Below, piece after piece: positions 1 to 6,516 of a stretch of 9,309 nucleotides of DNA. The stretch is from Coriobacteriales bacterium (GTDB lineage Bacteria > Actinomycetota > Coriobacteriia > Coriobacteriales > UBA8131). A program made the position numbers and the translations under genes. The stretch is taken from positions 1 to 9,309 of the forward strand of contig JAIRZP010000022.1 in assembly GCA_031267175.1 (NCBI GenBank), written 5' to 3'. Position 1 is the stretch's first letter; every line of letters starts with the position of its first letter. A model generated the notes under the pieces. That model did not search any database and was not told where the DNA came from. It worked only from the letters and a program-made list of their open reading frames with translations.

Positions 1-468
1 CGTCATGGCCATGTCAACCGCACCCGAGACCACGGCGGTCGTGAGTTCCTGGGCGCTCTGAAAGGTGAGTATGCTCACGGTCAGACCCTGCTCGGCAAAG
101 ATGTCCTCGGCCTCAGCCACCCACAGGGGGAGGATGTCCTCGGTTGCCAGAGAGCCGATAACTATCTCGCGGCCCGAGCCTGCACTGCTTGCCGTACCGC
201 TCGCCGCATCGTTGCCGGAGCCCGTGCCGGAGCCCGAATCGGCACGTGTGTCGCCAGCACCGGGCGGGCCGGAGCTACCGCAGCCGGTGAGAAGTGCAAC
301 GGATGCCAGCACCACCAGAAGGAGCAGTGGGCACAGCAGCCTTGCTGCAAGCGCAATCCTGCCCTCCCGCTCGGCCCTCCCACGCTCTGCAGCGTGCGGC
401 CAATCGTCTGAAGCCCGCAGGCCACCGTGCCTCCTTTTTCGTACGCTACCCCGCAGCTTACCCCGCAT
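1..468 (-). CDS. ABC transporter substrate-binding lipoprotein, NMT1/SsuA-like (5' part; runs off left edge)
   Basis: This is the first 156 codons of a secreted solute-binding protein. The ATG at 468 lies three bases after the porB stop (474-472), and a purine-rich GGGAGAGG stretch inside the end of porB can serve as ribosome site. The N-terminus is unusually long and charged (about 40 residues rich in Arg, Glu and Gly). A hydrophobic core of about 16 residues follows, then a lipobox LLTGC with the lipidated Cys at residue 63 (codon 282-280). A Ser/Gly/Ala-rich linker covers residues 64-99. The folded domain starts near residue 100 with EIVIGSLATEDILPLWVAEA, followed by an 'IFAEQGLTVSI...SGAVDMAMT' pattern. 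That is the typical first lobe of nitrate/sulfonate/thiamine-precursor (NMT1/SsuA/TauA) binding proteins. The ligand cannot be told from this fragment. Position suggests co-transcription with the por genes. Permease and ATPase genes, if present, would lie to the left of the window. Confidence 0.85.
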   Translation of the reverse strand, partial: MRGKLRGSVRKRRHGGLRASDDWPHAAERGRAEREGRIALAARLLCPLLLLVVLASVALLTGCGSSGPPGAGDTRADSGSGTGSGNDAASGTASSAGSGREIVIGSLATEDILPLWVAEAEDIFAEQGLTVSILTFQSAQELTTAVVSGAVDMAMT

Positions 469-471
469 CGT

Positions 472-1404
472 CTAGCCGCACCTCTCCCTGACATAGTCGT
501 AGTATTCGTCTACCTCAGCCTGTAACAGCGCTATGAGATGCTCGTTCTCCGGCGCAAAAAGATGCTTGAAGCGACCCTGCACACGGAGGAACTCCTCAAT
601 GGGCAGCAGGTCCTTCTCGCGTACCTCCCGCATGCTCCACACGCCGTCCTGCACTTCGTAGAGCGGCCAGAACTTGGTGCGGAAGGCAAGCCGGGCCACC
701 TCTATCGTTTGGTCGCCGGTATAACGCCAACCACGGGGGCACGGGGCAAGTACGTTGAGAAAGGCCGGACCGGGGGTGTTAAAGGCCTTCTCGGACTTCT
801 CTACGAGGTCCTTCCAGTTGCCTACCGAGGCCTGCGCAACATAGGGAATGTGGTGCGCCGCCACGATGGAGGTGAGATCCTTGCGACGCTGTGGTTTGCC
901 GGGTTGGGCCGCGCCCACCTCTGCTGTAGTAGCCCAGGAATAATGGGGCGTTGCCGAGGAACGCTGGATGCCGGTATTCATGTAGGCGTTGTTGTCGTAG
1001 CAGACGTAGACGAAATCATGGCCGCGCTCAAGGGCACCCGAGAGCGATTGCAGACCGATGTCGTAGGTCCCGCCGTCGCCGCCAAAGGCCACGAACTTTA
1101 TCTCCTTGTCCGCGGCAATCTTACCCGCTGCTTTGAGGCCCCTGTAGGCAGCCTCGACACCGGAGATGGTAGCGGCGGCGTTCTCAAAGGCGTTGTGGAT
1201 AAAGCTGGTATTCCACGACGAGTACGGCAGGGCCGTGGTGGAGACCTCCAGGCAGCCGGTGGCAGAACCCACGACGACCTCGGTGTCAGCGCCGGCACCG
1301 AGCAGTACCTGCCGCACGGCAACCGAGGCACCGCAGCCTCCGCAGAGACGGTGTCCGCCAACAAGGCGCTCCCGCGTCTCAGATAAACTTTTGATATTGG
1401 CCAT
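472..1404 (-). CDS. porB: Pyruvate:ferredoxin oxidoreductase, beta subunit (TPP-binding)
   Basis: This 310-residue protein is the thiamine-diphosphate and proximal iron-sulfur cluster subunit of the four-subunit cytoplasmic enzyme that turns pyruvate plus CoA into acetyl-CoA, CO2 and reduced ferredoxin. Visible cluster ligands are C21 and C24 (CGGC), C51 (ATGC) and C222 (APCPRGW). The TPP/magnesium motif is GDGG at 109-112 with N138-N139 downstream (YDNNAYMNTGIQRS). The length matches the PorB family. The ATG at 1404 follows the porA stop by 3 bases and has a GAGG/AGG site within porA's 3' end. It is the fourth gene of the gamma-delta-alpha-beta cluster. A related 2-oxoacid (for example 2-oxoisovalerate) is possible, but overall similarity favours pyruvate. 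Confidence 0.94.
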   Translation of the reverse strand: MANIKSLSETRERLVGGHRLCGGCGASVAVRQVLLGAGADTEVVVGSATGCLEVSTTALPYSSWNTSFIHNAFENAAATISGVEAAYRGLKAAGKIAADKEIKFVAFGGDGGTYDIGLQSLSGALERGHDFVYVCYDNNAYMNTGIQRSSATPHYSWATTAEVGAAQPGKPQRRKDLTSIVAAHHIPYVAQASVGNWKDLVEKSEKAFNTPGPAFLNVLAPCPRGWRYTGDQTIEVARLAFRTKFWPLYEVQDGVWSMREVREKDLLPIEEFLRVQGRFKHLFAPENEHLIALLQAEVDEYYDYVRERCG

Positions 1405-1407
1405 GTC

Positions 1408-2592
1408 CTACCTCGTTCCCAGATAGCTGAGGCCCTGGTCAAGCTCGCCAGCAGCCAGACTTTGTAGTTCTCCGTACGCCTGACGCAGCGCGTCCAGCGT
1501 CACATCCGCTCCGCCGAGACCGTAGATATAGTCGCGGGTCGGTATGAGAAGGCCCTCGCCATAGAGCGCGGAGCGCACATCCAGGCCAACGGGGCCGTAC
1601 TGGGCACCAAAGGAGTCACTCCGGTCCAGGATGCCCACTGCGCGTGCGCCTTTAAGCACCTGGGCAAGTTCTTCAAACGGGAAGGGACGGTAGACACGAA
1701 TACGCGCCACACCCGCCTTGATGCCCTGGGCACGCAGCTCCCTGGCCACGACACGGGCATTACCGGCCGCAGAGCCCAGCACCACGAGGATGTAGTCCGC
1801 GTCCTCGCACTTCCAGGCATCAATGACCTCAAAACCGCGTCCGCACACCGCCGCCCAAGCCTCTCCCGCTGCTTTGATACAGGGCATTGAGGCATCAATG
1901 GCAGCACGCTCAGCCTTCTTTATCTCAAAGTAGGTGCCGCCGAGTGAGGCAAACATACCCTGGGCCGCCGCGGTCTCTCCATTGAGAAGCGGGTACGCCG
2001 GCGTATACGCGCCCACGTAGGCAGCGACCGTCTCGTCATCCAGAAGCTCGCAGCGCTCCATGGCGTGCGTGGTGATAAAGCCATCCAGCGTGGTCATGAC
2101 GGGCAGTTGCACGCTGGGATGCTCGGCAATGCGAAAAGAGATGAGTGAGTTGTCGTAGGCTTCCTGGGCCGTCTCGGCAAAGAGTAGTATCCAGCCGGTG
2201 TCGCGCGCGCCCATGACATCGGAGTGGTCTCCGTGGATGTTGATGGGGGCGGAGAGGGCACGGTTTGCGTTGGCCATGACGATGGGCAGGCGCATACCGG
2301 AGGCGATGTGCAGCTCCTCATACATCAGCGCGAGGCCCTGCGACGACGTGGCCGTGGCTACGCGCGCGCCTGCTGCGGAAGCACCGATGCAGGCACTCAT
2401 CGCACTGTGCTCGCTCTCCACGGCAACAAACTCGGTATGGACGCGTCCGTCGGCCACATACTTGGCAAAGTTCTCGACAATGGCTGTCTGAGGCGTGATG
2501 GGGTAGGCGGCGAGTACGTCGGGGGCCGCCTGACGGAAAGCCTCGGCCACCATCGCATTGCCGGTAGCGGCCAGGACGGTTACCTCTGCCAT
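1408..2592 (-). CDS. porA: Pyruvate:ferredoxin oxidoreductase, alpha subunit
   Basis: This 394-residue protein is the alpha subunit of the Por complex. It supplies the pyrimidine-binding half of the TPP site and part of the substrate pocket, paired with PorB. Recognisable family blocks are AAYPITPQT (residues 28-36) and ESEHSAMSACIGAS near 59-72, where E61 corresponds to the TPP-activating Glu. The block NANRALSAPINIHGDHSD at 108-125 has R111 in the place of the substrate-contacting Arg of single-chain PFORs. A TTLDGFITTH segment follows. The C-terminal half carries the transketolase-C-like domain (VVLGSAAG, VRIYRPFP-like). The ATG at 2592 overlaps the porD TGA by one base (TGATG), with a textbook AAAGGAGG six bases upstream, which suggests translational coupling. 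The length is normal and I see no missing motif. Confidence 0.94.
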   Translation of the reverse strand: MAEVTVLAATGNAMVAEAFRQAAPDVLAAYPITPQTAIVENFAKYVADGRVHTEFVAVESEHSAMSACIGASAAGARVATATSSQGLALMYEELHIASGMRLPIVMANANRALSAPINIHGDHSDVMGARDTGWILLFAETAQEAYDNSLISFRIAEHPSVQLPVMTTLDGFITTHAMERCELLDDETVAAYVGAYTPAYPLLNGETAAAQGMFASLGGTYFEIKKAERAAIDASMPCIKAAGEAWAAVCGRGFEVIDAWKCEDADYILVVLGSAAGNARVVARELRAQGIKAGVARIRVYRPFPFEELAQVLKGARAVGILDRSDSFGAQYGPVGLDVRSALYGEGLLIPTRDYIYGLGGADVTLDALRQAYGELQSLAAGELDQGLSYLGTR

Positions 2593-2960
2593 CAGTTGCC
2601 TCCTTTCACGGGCGCTCCGGCCTGTTCCGACAGTGGATCAGGCTCCAGAATCATCTCCAGGGCATCAAAGCGGCACTCGTTTGCACAGATGCCGCAGCCC
2701 TTGCAGTGCTCGTAGTCAATGCCGGTCATTATCCTGTCCTCAACAAGAATGGAAGAATCAGGGCAATGCACCCAGCATAACATGCAGTTGGTGCAGGCCT
2801 CCTCGTTCCAGACAGGCCGGTCGCTGCGCCAACCACCCGTGGCATAGAGCACGGAATTGCCGGGATCGATAACCACGGCACCCGGCAGGAAGCAGCTGCT
2901 GGTCCAGCGATCAAAGTTTGCTACGTCCGTGTGGGTCTTGCTTGCTTGCGTCTGCGTCAT
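2592..2960 (-). CDS. porD: Pyruvate:ferredoxin oxidoreductase, delta subunit (2[4Fe-4S] ferredoxin-like)
   Basis: This 122-residue subunit relays electrons from the TPP site in PorAB to soluble ferredoxin. The N-terminal extension has the Gly-Trp-Arg...Arg-Pro pattern (GGWRSDRPV, 42-50) seen just before the clusters in PorD proteins. Cluster motif 1 is C56-x2-C59-x2-C62-x3-C66-P and motif 2 is C86-x2-C89-x2-C92-x3-C96. In motif 2 the residue after the last Cys is Arg rather than the usual Pro. The ATG at 2960 overlaps the porG TGA in an ATGA arrangement (4-nt overlap). An AGGAGG lies about ten bases upstream, inside porG. All eight cluster cysteines are present, so the subunit should be functional. 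Confidence 0.93.
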   Translation of the reverse strand: MTQTQASKTHTDVANFDRWTSSCFLPGAVVIDPGNSVLYATGGWRSDRPVWNEEACTNCMLCWVHCPDSSILVEDRIMTGIDYEHCKGCGICANECRFDALEMILEPDPLSEQAGAPVKGGN

Positions 2961-3532
2961 TCGCAGTGCACCTCCTGGGCTGCCCTGTCCACCGAGGCCA
3001 GGTTGGCATCGATGACATCCTGCGAGAACTTCTTACCAAAGCTCTTTCGGAGATTCTCCTTGAGGGCATCAACCGTGACCACCTTGGTAATATGGGCGAG
3101 TGCTCCCACGGTGGGGGTGTTGGGAATGTCGCGGCCGATGGTGTCGAGGGCGATGCCCGAGGCATCTACAACGGCTACTGTAATGCCTGGCGGTACCTTG
3201 AGCTCGCTCCGAATGGTGTCAACGTCCTTGGTGGTGTTAAGGAGCAGCAGGCCACGCTCGTCCAAGCCCTCCAGCACGTTGACTATAGGGAGCAGCGTCT
3301 CGTCAAGCACCACCACGATGGTGGGATTGACGATGTTGTTGTGCAGCTCTATGGGCGAGCTGCTGATACGCGAGTACGCCCTCAGCGGCGCTCCCGTACG
3401 TTCCGGCCCGTATTCCGGCATGGCCTGGATATAGCTGCCTTTGAGCAAGGCGGTCTCGGCCAGCAGTTTAGAGGCCGTAACGGCACCTTGTCCCGCCCGA
3501 GCATGCCAGCGGATCTCGATGAGATCACTCAT
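2957..3532 (-). CDS. porG: Pyruvate:ferredoxin oxidoreductase, gamma subunit
   Basis: This is the gamma subunit of the Por complex, 191 residues, equivalent to the CoA-binding gamma domain of fused PFORs. Family signatures are WHARAGQGAVTASKLLAETA near the N-terminus and EYGPERTGAPLRAYSRIS soon after. I place the start at the ATG at 3532 because GGGAGGAG lies seven bases upstream. The open frame continues 14 codons further up to an ATG at 3574, but those codons lack a ribosome site and family similarity. This is the first gene of the porGDAB operon, behind a putative promoter at 3676-3701 and a leader of about 135 bases. The stop overlaps the porD start (ATGA), so the subunits are probably made in balanced amounts. 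Confidence 0.93.
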   Translation of the reverse strand: MSDLIEIRWHARAGQGAVTASKLLAETALLKGSYIQAMPEYGPERTGAPLRAYSRISSSPIELHNNIVNPTIVVVLDETLLPIVNVLEGLDERGLLLLNTTKDVDTIRSELKVPPGITVAVVDASGIALDTIGRDIPNTPTVGALAHITKVVTVDALKENLRKSFGKKFSQDVIDANLASVDRAAQEVHCE

Positions 3533-3537
3533 AAACA

Positions 3538-3545
3538 CTCCTCCC
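3538..3545 (-). promoter_or_regulatory. Ribosome binding site that fixes the porG start
   Basis: The minus strand reads GGGAGGAG here. The GGAGG core sits seven bases before the ATG at 3532, the same spacing as for tyrS. This supports 3532 over the upstream ATG at 3574. Confidence 0.8.
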
Positions 3546-3578
3546 TGGGTTTGTTCTGGTTGCGTCTGCCACATCTCT

Positions 3579-3601
3579 CAGTACCAGCGTCTTGGATACT
3601 G
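3579..3601 (-). promoter_or_regulatory. Small hairpin in the por operon leader
   Basis: On the minus strand CAGTATCC and GGTACTG pair as a 7-bp stem with one bulged T around an 8-base loop. It lies between the putative promoter and the porG ribosome site. No T-run follows, so it is not an intrinsic terminator. A regulatory role is possible but unproven. Confidence 0.35.
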
Positions 3602-3616
3602 CACACATTCCGTGCT

Positions 3617-3640
3617 GTCCCTTGTACCGTCCCTTGTACC
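3617..3640 (-). repeat. Perfect tandem 12-bp direct repeat in the por leader
   Basis: The 12-mer GGTACAAGGGAC (minus strand) occurs twice head to tail without a gap at 3640-3629 and 3628-3617. It falls about 30-50 bases downstream of the predicted por transcription start. It could be a binding site for a transcriptional or RNA-level regulator, or a simple slippage duplication. Confidence 0.75.
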
Positions 3641-3675
3641 CAAAAGCAGAATACGTGAAAGAAGAATAGGCGGTC

Positions 3676-3701
3676 ATTCTAGCAAAAGCGCCCCCCGTCA
3701 A
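3676..3701 (-). promoter_or_regulatory. Putative extended -10 promoter of the por operon
   Basis: On the minus strand TGCTAGAAT (3684-3676) matches an extended -10 (TGnTAnAAT), and TTGACG (3701-3696) resembles a -35. The spacer is only 14 bases, shorter than the usual 16-18, so the extended TG would have to compensate. The promoter abuts the stop codon of the amidohydrolase gene (3706-3704). Transcription would start near 3669, giving a leader of about 137 bases. Confidence 0.5.
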
Positions 3702-3703
3702 CG

Positions 3704-5017
3704 CTACAGGGCTGCAACAATATCCCGTGCGGCCTTACTGGTGCCCGAGACGGCGCGCTCAACATCGATGGTCTTCCATTCACCGTGCGAATAGAGTATC
3801 TCGCCGTCTACGATGGTCATGAGCACATCGCTGCCCTGGGCGGAGTACACGAGGTTGTTGAGCTGTTCGTGCACGGGATACATCCAGGGCCCACTCGTGT
3901 CCAGGAGCACGAGGTCCGCGGCGGCACCCGCCTCGATACGGCCGGCATTGGCCCTCCCCTGGCTCTGCGCGCCCCGGATGGTTGCCATGCTCAGCACCTG
4001 CTCAGGGCCAACGACGCTCGCGTCGAGTTCCCGTGCCTTGGCAAGCAGGGCCGCTGTATAGAGCTCCTTGAATATATTATGGTTGTTATTGGAGGCCACG
4101 CTGTCTGTTCCCAGGCCCACCCTGACCCCGGCCGCGAGCATGCCGGCAAGCGGCGCGATGCCCGAGCCGAGCTTGGCGTTTGAGCAGGGGTTATGGGCCA
4201 CGGTTACGCCCTTGGCCGCCATGATCTGCCAATCCTCCGGCTCGGTCCATACGGCGTGAGAAGCCGTGCAGGGCTGGGCGAAGAAGTCAAGGGAGTCAAA
4301 GTACTGCGTGGGCGTGAGCCCGCCCCGGCGCTGCTTGGCCTCCTCGTGCTCAGCCTGCGTTTCGCTCAGATGGATGTGGGTGTTAACGCCCAGCTCGCGC
4401 GCCTGCAGGCCCACCGCGCGGACGATATGCGGGTTGGAGAGGTACTCGGAATGCACGAAGATGTCAAACCTCAGACGGCCGTCGCAGCTGCCGTGATAGT
4501 CGTTGACCAGGGCCTCGACCTCGGCCTTGTGCGGCATGTCGTCATAGCGCTGCTCCGGGTCAAAGGCCACGGGCCCGTAGCTGAGATTTGCCTTGATACC
4601 GCTGGACCGCACCGCCTCGGCCCGCTCTCGCGTAAAGTTGTACATATCGGTGAAGCCGACGACGCCAAAGCGCAGCATCTCGGCTATGGCCAGTTCGCTC
4701 GCCGGCAGTGCCATCTCCGGCGTAATCAGCGCCTCAAACGGAAAGACCTTGGTGTTGAGCCAGTCTGCCAGAGGGAGCCCCTCGGCATAGCCCCTGAGCA
4801 GGGTCATGGGAATGTGGGTGTGGATATTGTAGAGCCCTGGCAGCAACAGCCTGCCGGTGCCGGAAATCTCCTGCACATCGCCCAGCGTGCGCCTGGGGTC
4901 TGTGCGCGGGTCGTCCGGGCCTACGTAGCTGATAGTGTCTCCCTCGATGAGCACAGAGCCCTGCTCAATGGTGTAGGTGCTCGACAGGTAGGCGATGCGG
5001 GAAAACAGGATACTCAT
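3704..5017 (-). CDS. mtaD: Amidohydrolase, 5'-methylthioadenosine/S-adenosylhomocysteine deaminase family
   Basis: This 437-residue cytoplasmic metal-dependent hydrolase is of the TRZ/ATZ-MtaD type. The family deaminates S-adenosylhomocysteine, methylthioadenosine or adenosine to the inosine forms. Visible features are an N-terminal beta-sandwich part, then PGLYNIHTHIPMTLLRG with metal ligands H66 and H68. H189 sits in the substrate pocket, and HIHLSET supplies H216 and E219. SHAVW contributes H254, followed by VAHNPCSNAKLGSGIAP, then GLGTDSVASNN with metal ligand D305. Spacings between H66, H189, H216, E219 and D305 follow those of the Thermotoga enzyme. A C-terminal beta-sandwich segment (AADLVLLD...VDGEILY) closes the fold. 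The start ATG at 5017 has GAGGAG six bases upstream. The exact substrate is inferred, since chlorohydrolase-like or guanine-deaminase-like relatives share the motifs. No own promoter is evident, so it may be read through from tyrS. Confidence 0.87.
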   Translation of the reverse strand: MSILFSRIAYLSSTYTIEQGSVLIEGDTISYVGPDDPRTDPRRTLGDVQEISGTGRLLLPGLYNIHTHIPMTLLRGYAEGLPLADWLNTKVFPFEALITPEMALPASELAIAEMLRFGVVGFTDMYNFTRERAEAVRSSGIKANLSYGPVAFDPEQRYDDMPHKAEVEALVNDYHGSCDGRLRFDIFVHSEYLSNPHIVRAVGLQARELGVNTHIHLSETQAEHEEAKQRRGGLTPTQYFDSLDFFAQPCTASHAVWTEPEDWQIMAAKGVTVAHNPCSNAKLGSGIAPLAGMLAAGVRVGLGTDSVASNNNHNIFKELYTAALLAKARELDASVVGPEQVLSMATIRGAQSQGRANAGRIEAGAAADLVLLDTSGPWMYPVHEQLNNLVYSAQGSDVLMTIVDGEILYSHGEWKTIDVERAVSGTSKAARDIVAAL

Positions 5018-5145
5018 GGCTTGCTCCTCATGTTGGTCGGGGTTGCTCGGTGGGACAGGTGTTGAAGGGTTCTGGCTTTGCAGTTGTTGGTCAGGGCCTG
5101 TTCGTTGGGGCTTGTGCCCATAGGGTGATGACAGGGAGTTGGGAA
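5018..5145 (-). other. C-rich, G-poor spacer between tyrS and the amidohydrolase gene
   Basis: On the transcribed (minus-sense) strand this 128-base gap is rich in C and A and poor in G, with C outnumbering G by more than two to one in my hand count. I see no intrinsic terminator and no clear -10. Such unstructured C-rich RNA can act as a Rho loading site, so it may tune read-through from tyrS. The 8-mer TGTTGGTC (plus strand) occurs at 5031 and 5085. The ribosome site GAGGAG for the downstream gene lies at the left end. Confidence 0.35.
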
Positions 5146-6354
5146 TCAGGGCAGCTGGATATAGCGGCGCTTTCCTACCTGCAGAATAGCGCCGGCAAGC
5201 GATTCGGCCGGAACCTGGTACTGCTTCGCCGGTTGTACCCGGCCTCCTATCCTCACGCCGCTGTTGTCTATCAGGCGCCGGCCCTCACTGGCCGAGGCAG
5301 CAAGGCCTGTCTCTGCCAGAACCGTGGGAAGATAGACCTGGCCGTCCTCATCTGCGGTGATGAGGCCGGTATACCGCGGTATCTCCGCGGGTAGCTCATG
5401 TTGCTTGAACACGCGATCAAAACCTTCCTCGGATCGGGTAGCCGCGTCCTCGCCCCAGTACTGGGCAACGATATTGGCCGCCAGAGAACGCTTGGCCCTG
5501 TTGGGATGCAGGCTGCCGTCTGCGAGCGCCTTGAGTGTCTGCTCAATCTCCGCGAGGCTCAGCGAGGACGTGAGGTGGTAGTAGCGTGGCATCAGCTCGT
5601 CGGGGATGCTCATGATCTTGCCAAACATCTCTGCCGGCTCCTCGGTGATGCTGATGTAGTTGCCATACGACTTTGACATCTTGAGCGTGCCGTCGGTGCC
5701 CTCGAGGAGCGGCAGCGTGAGGCATATCTGCGGCTCCATGCCGAGTTTTTCCATCAGCTCGCGCCCGGCGAGAAGGTTAAAGAGCTGGTCGTTGCCGCCT
5801 AGCTCCACATCCGCCTTGACCACCACGCTGTCGTAGGCCTGCATCACGGGATACAAAAACTCGTGCAGAGAGATAGGCTTTCCCTCGTCGTAGCGATCCG
5901 CAAAGTCGTCCCGCTCCAGGATGCGCGCCACGGTAAAGTGCGACATCAGGTGGAGCAGGTCTTCCAGGGCAAGCGGGGTAAGCCAGCTGCCGTTCCAGAC
6001 GAGCTCGGTCCGCTCCCGGTCGAGTATCTTGAAGGCCTGACTCACGTAGGTCTCTGCGTTCTCCGCTATCTGCTCGGGGGTGAGCGGCGGGCGAGTCGTG
6101 TTCCTTCCGGAGGGGTCGCCGATGCGCGCCGTGCCGTCGCCGATGATGAGCACCGCCTGATGCCCGAGGTCCTGGAGTTGACGGAGTTTGCGCAGGGGTA
6201 CCGCGTGCCCCAGATGGATGTCCGGCGCGGTTGGATCCACGCCAAACTTGATGCGCAGCGGCCTTTTCTTCTCCAATTTTTCTGCGAGGCCCAACATCGG
6301 CACAATGTGTGCCTCACCGCTCGCGAAAATTTCAATCTGCTGTGTGCTGTCCAA
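5146..6354 (-). CDS. tyrS: Tyrosyl-tRNA synthetase
   Basis: This class I aminoacyl-tRNA synthetase activates tyrosine with ATP and charges tRNA-Tyr. With the start used here it has 402 residues, normal for the family. The HIGH motif is HLGH at 47-50 and the second signature is KMSKS at 225-229. Tyrosine-site blocks include KFGVDPTAPDIHLGH, QAYDSVVVKADVELGGNDQ (172-190) and IGDPSGR. The C-terminal S4 RNA-binding domain covers about residues 335-402. The start is a TTG at 6354, seven bases after GGAGG (6366-6362). A TTG one codon upstream (6357) is too close to that site. The open frame runs 60 codons further to 6534, but that part translates repeat DNA and is not family sequence. The gene is divergent from galE, and the amidohydrolase gene follows on the same strand. 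Confidence 0.95.
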   Translation of the reverse strand: MDSTQQIEIFASGEAHIVPMLGLAEKLEKKRPLRIKFGVDPTAPDIHLGHAVPLRKLRQLQDLGHQAVLIIGDGTARIGDPSGRNTTRPPLTPEQIAENAETYVSQAFKILDRERTELVWNGSWLTPLALEDLLHLMSHFTVARILERDDFADRYDEGKPISLHEFLYPVMQAYDSVVVKADVELGGNDQLFNLLAGRELMEKLGMEPQICLTLPLLEGTDGTLKMSKSYGNYISITEEPAEMFGKIMSIPDELMPRYYHLTSSLSLAEIEQTLKALADGSLHPNRAKRSLAANIVAQYWGEDAATRSEEGFDRVFKQHELPAEIPRYTGLITADEDGQVYLPTVLAETGLAASASEGRRLIDNSGVRIGGRVQPAKQYQVPAESLAGAILQVGKRRYIQLP

Positions 6355-6360
6355 CAAAGT

Positions 6361-6366
6361 TCCTCC
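6361..6366 (-). promoter_or_regulatory. Ribosome binding site deciding the tyrS start
   Basis: GGAGGA on the minus strand places its GGAGG core seven bases before the TTG at 6354. No better site exists upstream in the open frame. Confidence 0.75.
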
Positions 6367-6402
6367 AGAATGTTGTTTTGTCGTCTCTGTCCCGACTCTC
6401 TT

Positions 6403-6516
6403 ACTGTCTGAGCGAAGCTGTTTTTGCCTCACCCACTGTCTGAGCAGAGGGGCTTTAGTCCCGCACCCCCCACTGTCATTCCGAGCGTAGGGGCGGAAGC
6501 CCCGCAGTCGAGGAAT
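6403..6516. repeat. Three degenerate copies of a GC-rich stem-loop repeat
   Basis: The plus-strand seed ACTGTC, followed by a GAGC core (directly or after a short insert), begins at 6403, 6435 and 6472. The second and third copies each contain a hairpin with the same 5-bp stem but different tetraloops. These are GGGGC-TTTA-GTCCC at 6449-6462 and GGGGC-GGAA-GCCCC at 6490-6503. The third copy has an outer pair ATTCC/GGAAT at 6478-6482 and 6512-6516. A further GATTCTTCGA-like half copy (minus strand) lies near 6550-6562. This looks like a dispersed intergenic repeat (REP-like) that has decayed. Confidence 0.55.

Noticed and set aside
65..494. Two overlapping frames (65-475 plus, 162-494 minus) over the lipoprotein gene
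   Set aside because: The third frame on the minus strand gives a clear lipobox and binding-protein domain, so these are out-of-frame readings.
538..1386. Long plus-strand frame of 282 codons opposite porB
   Set aside because: It is the antisense shadow of a gene with full catalytic motifs. It has no ribosome site and no recognisable domain.
3704..3706. Rho-independent terminator after the amidohydrolase gene
   Set aside because: The G-run and T-run at 3684-3696 (minus-strand sense) are not preceded by a stem. The sequence fits a promoter better.
4193..5065. Plus-strand frame of 290 codons opposite the amidohydrolase gene
   Set aside because: It is a shadow frame caused by high GC content. 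The minus-strand protein has all metal ligands and a strong ribosome site.
6403..6516. Short CRISPR array
   Set aside because: Copies are degenerate and contain internal hairpins, the spacing is uneven, and no cas genes are present.
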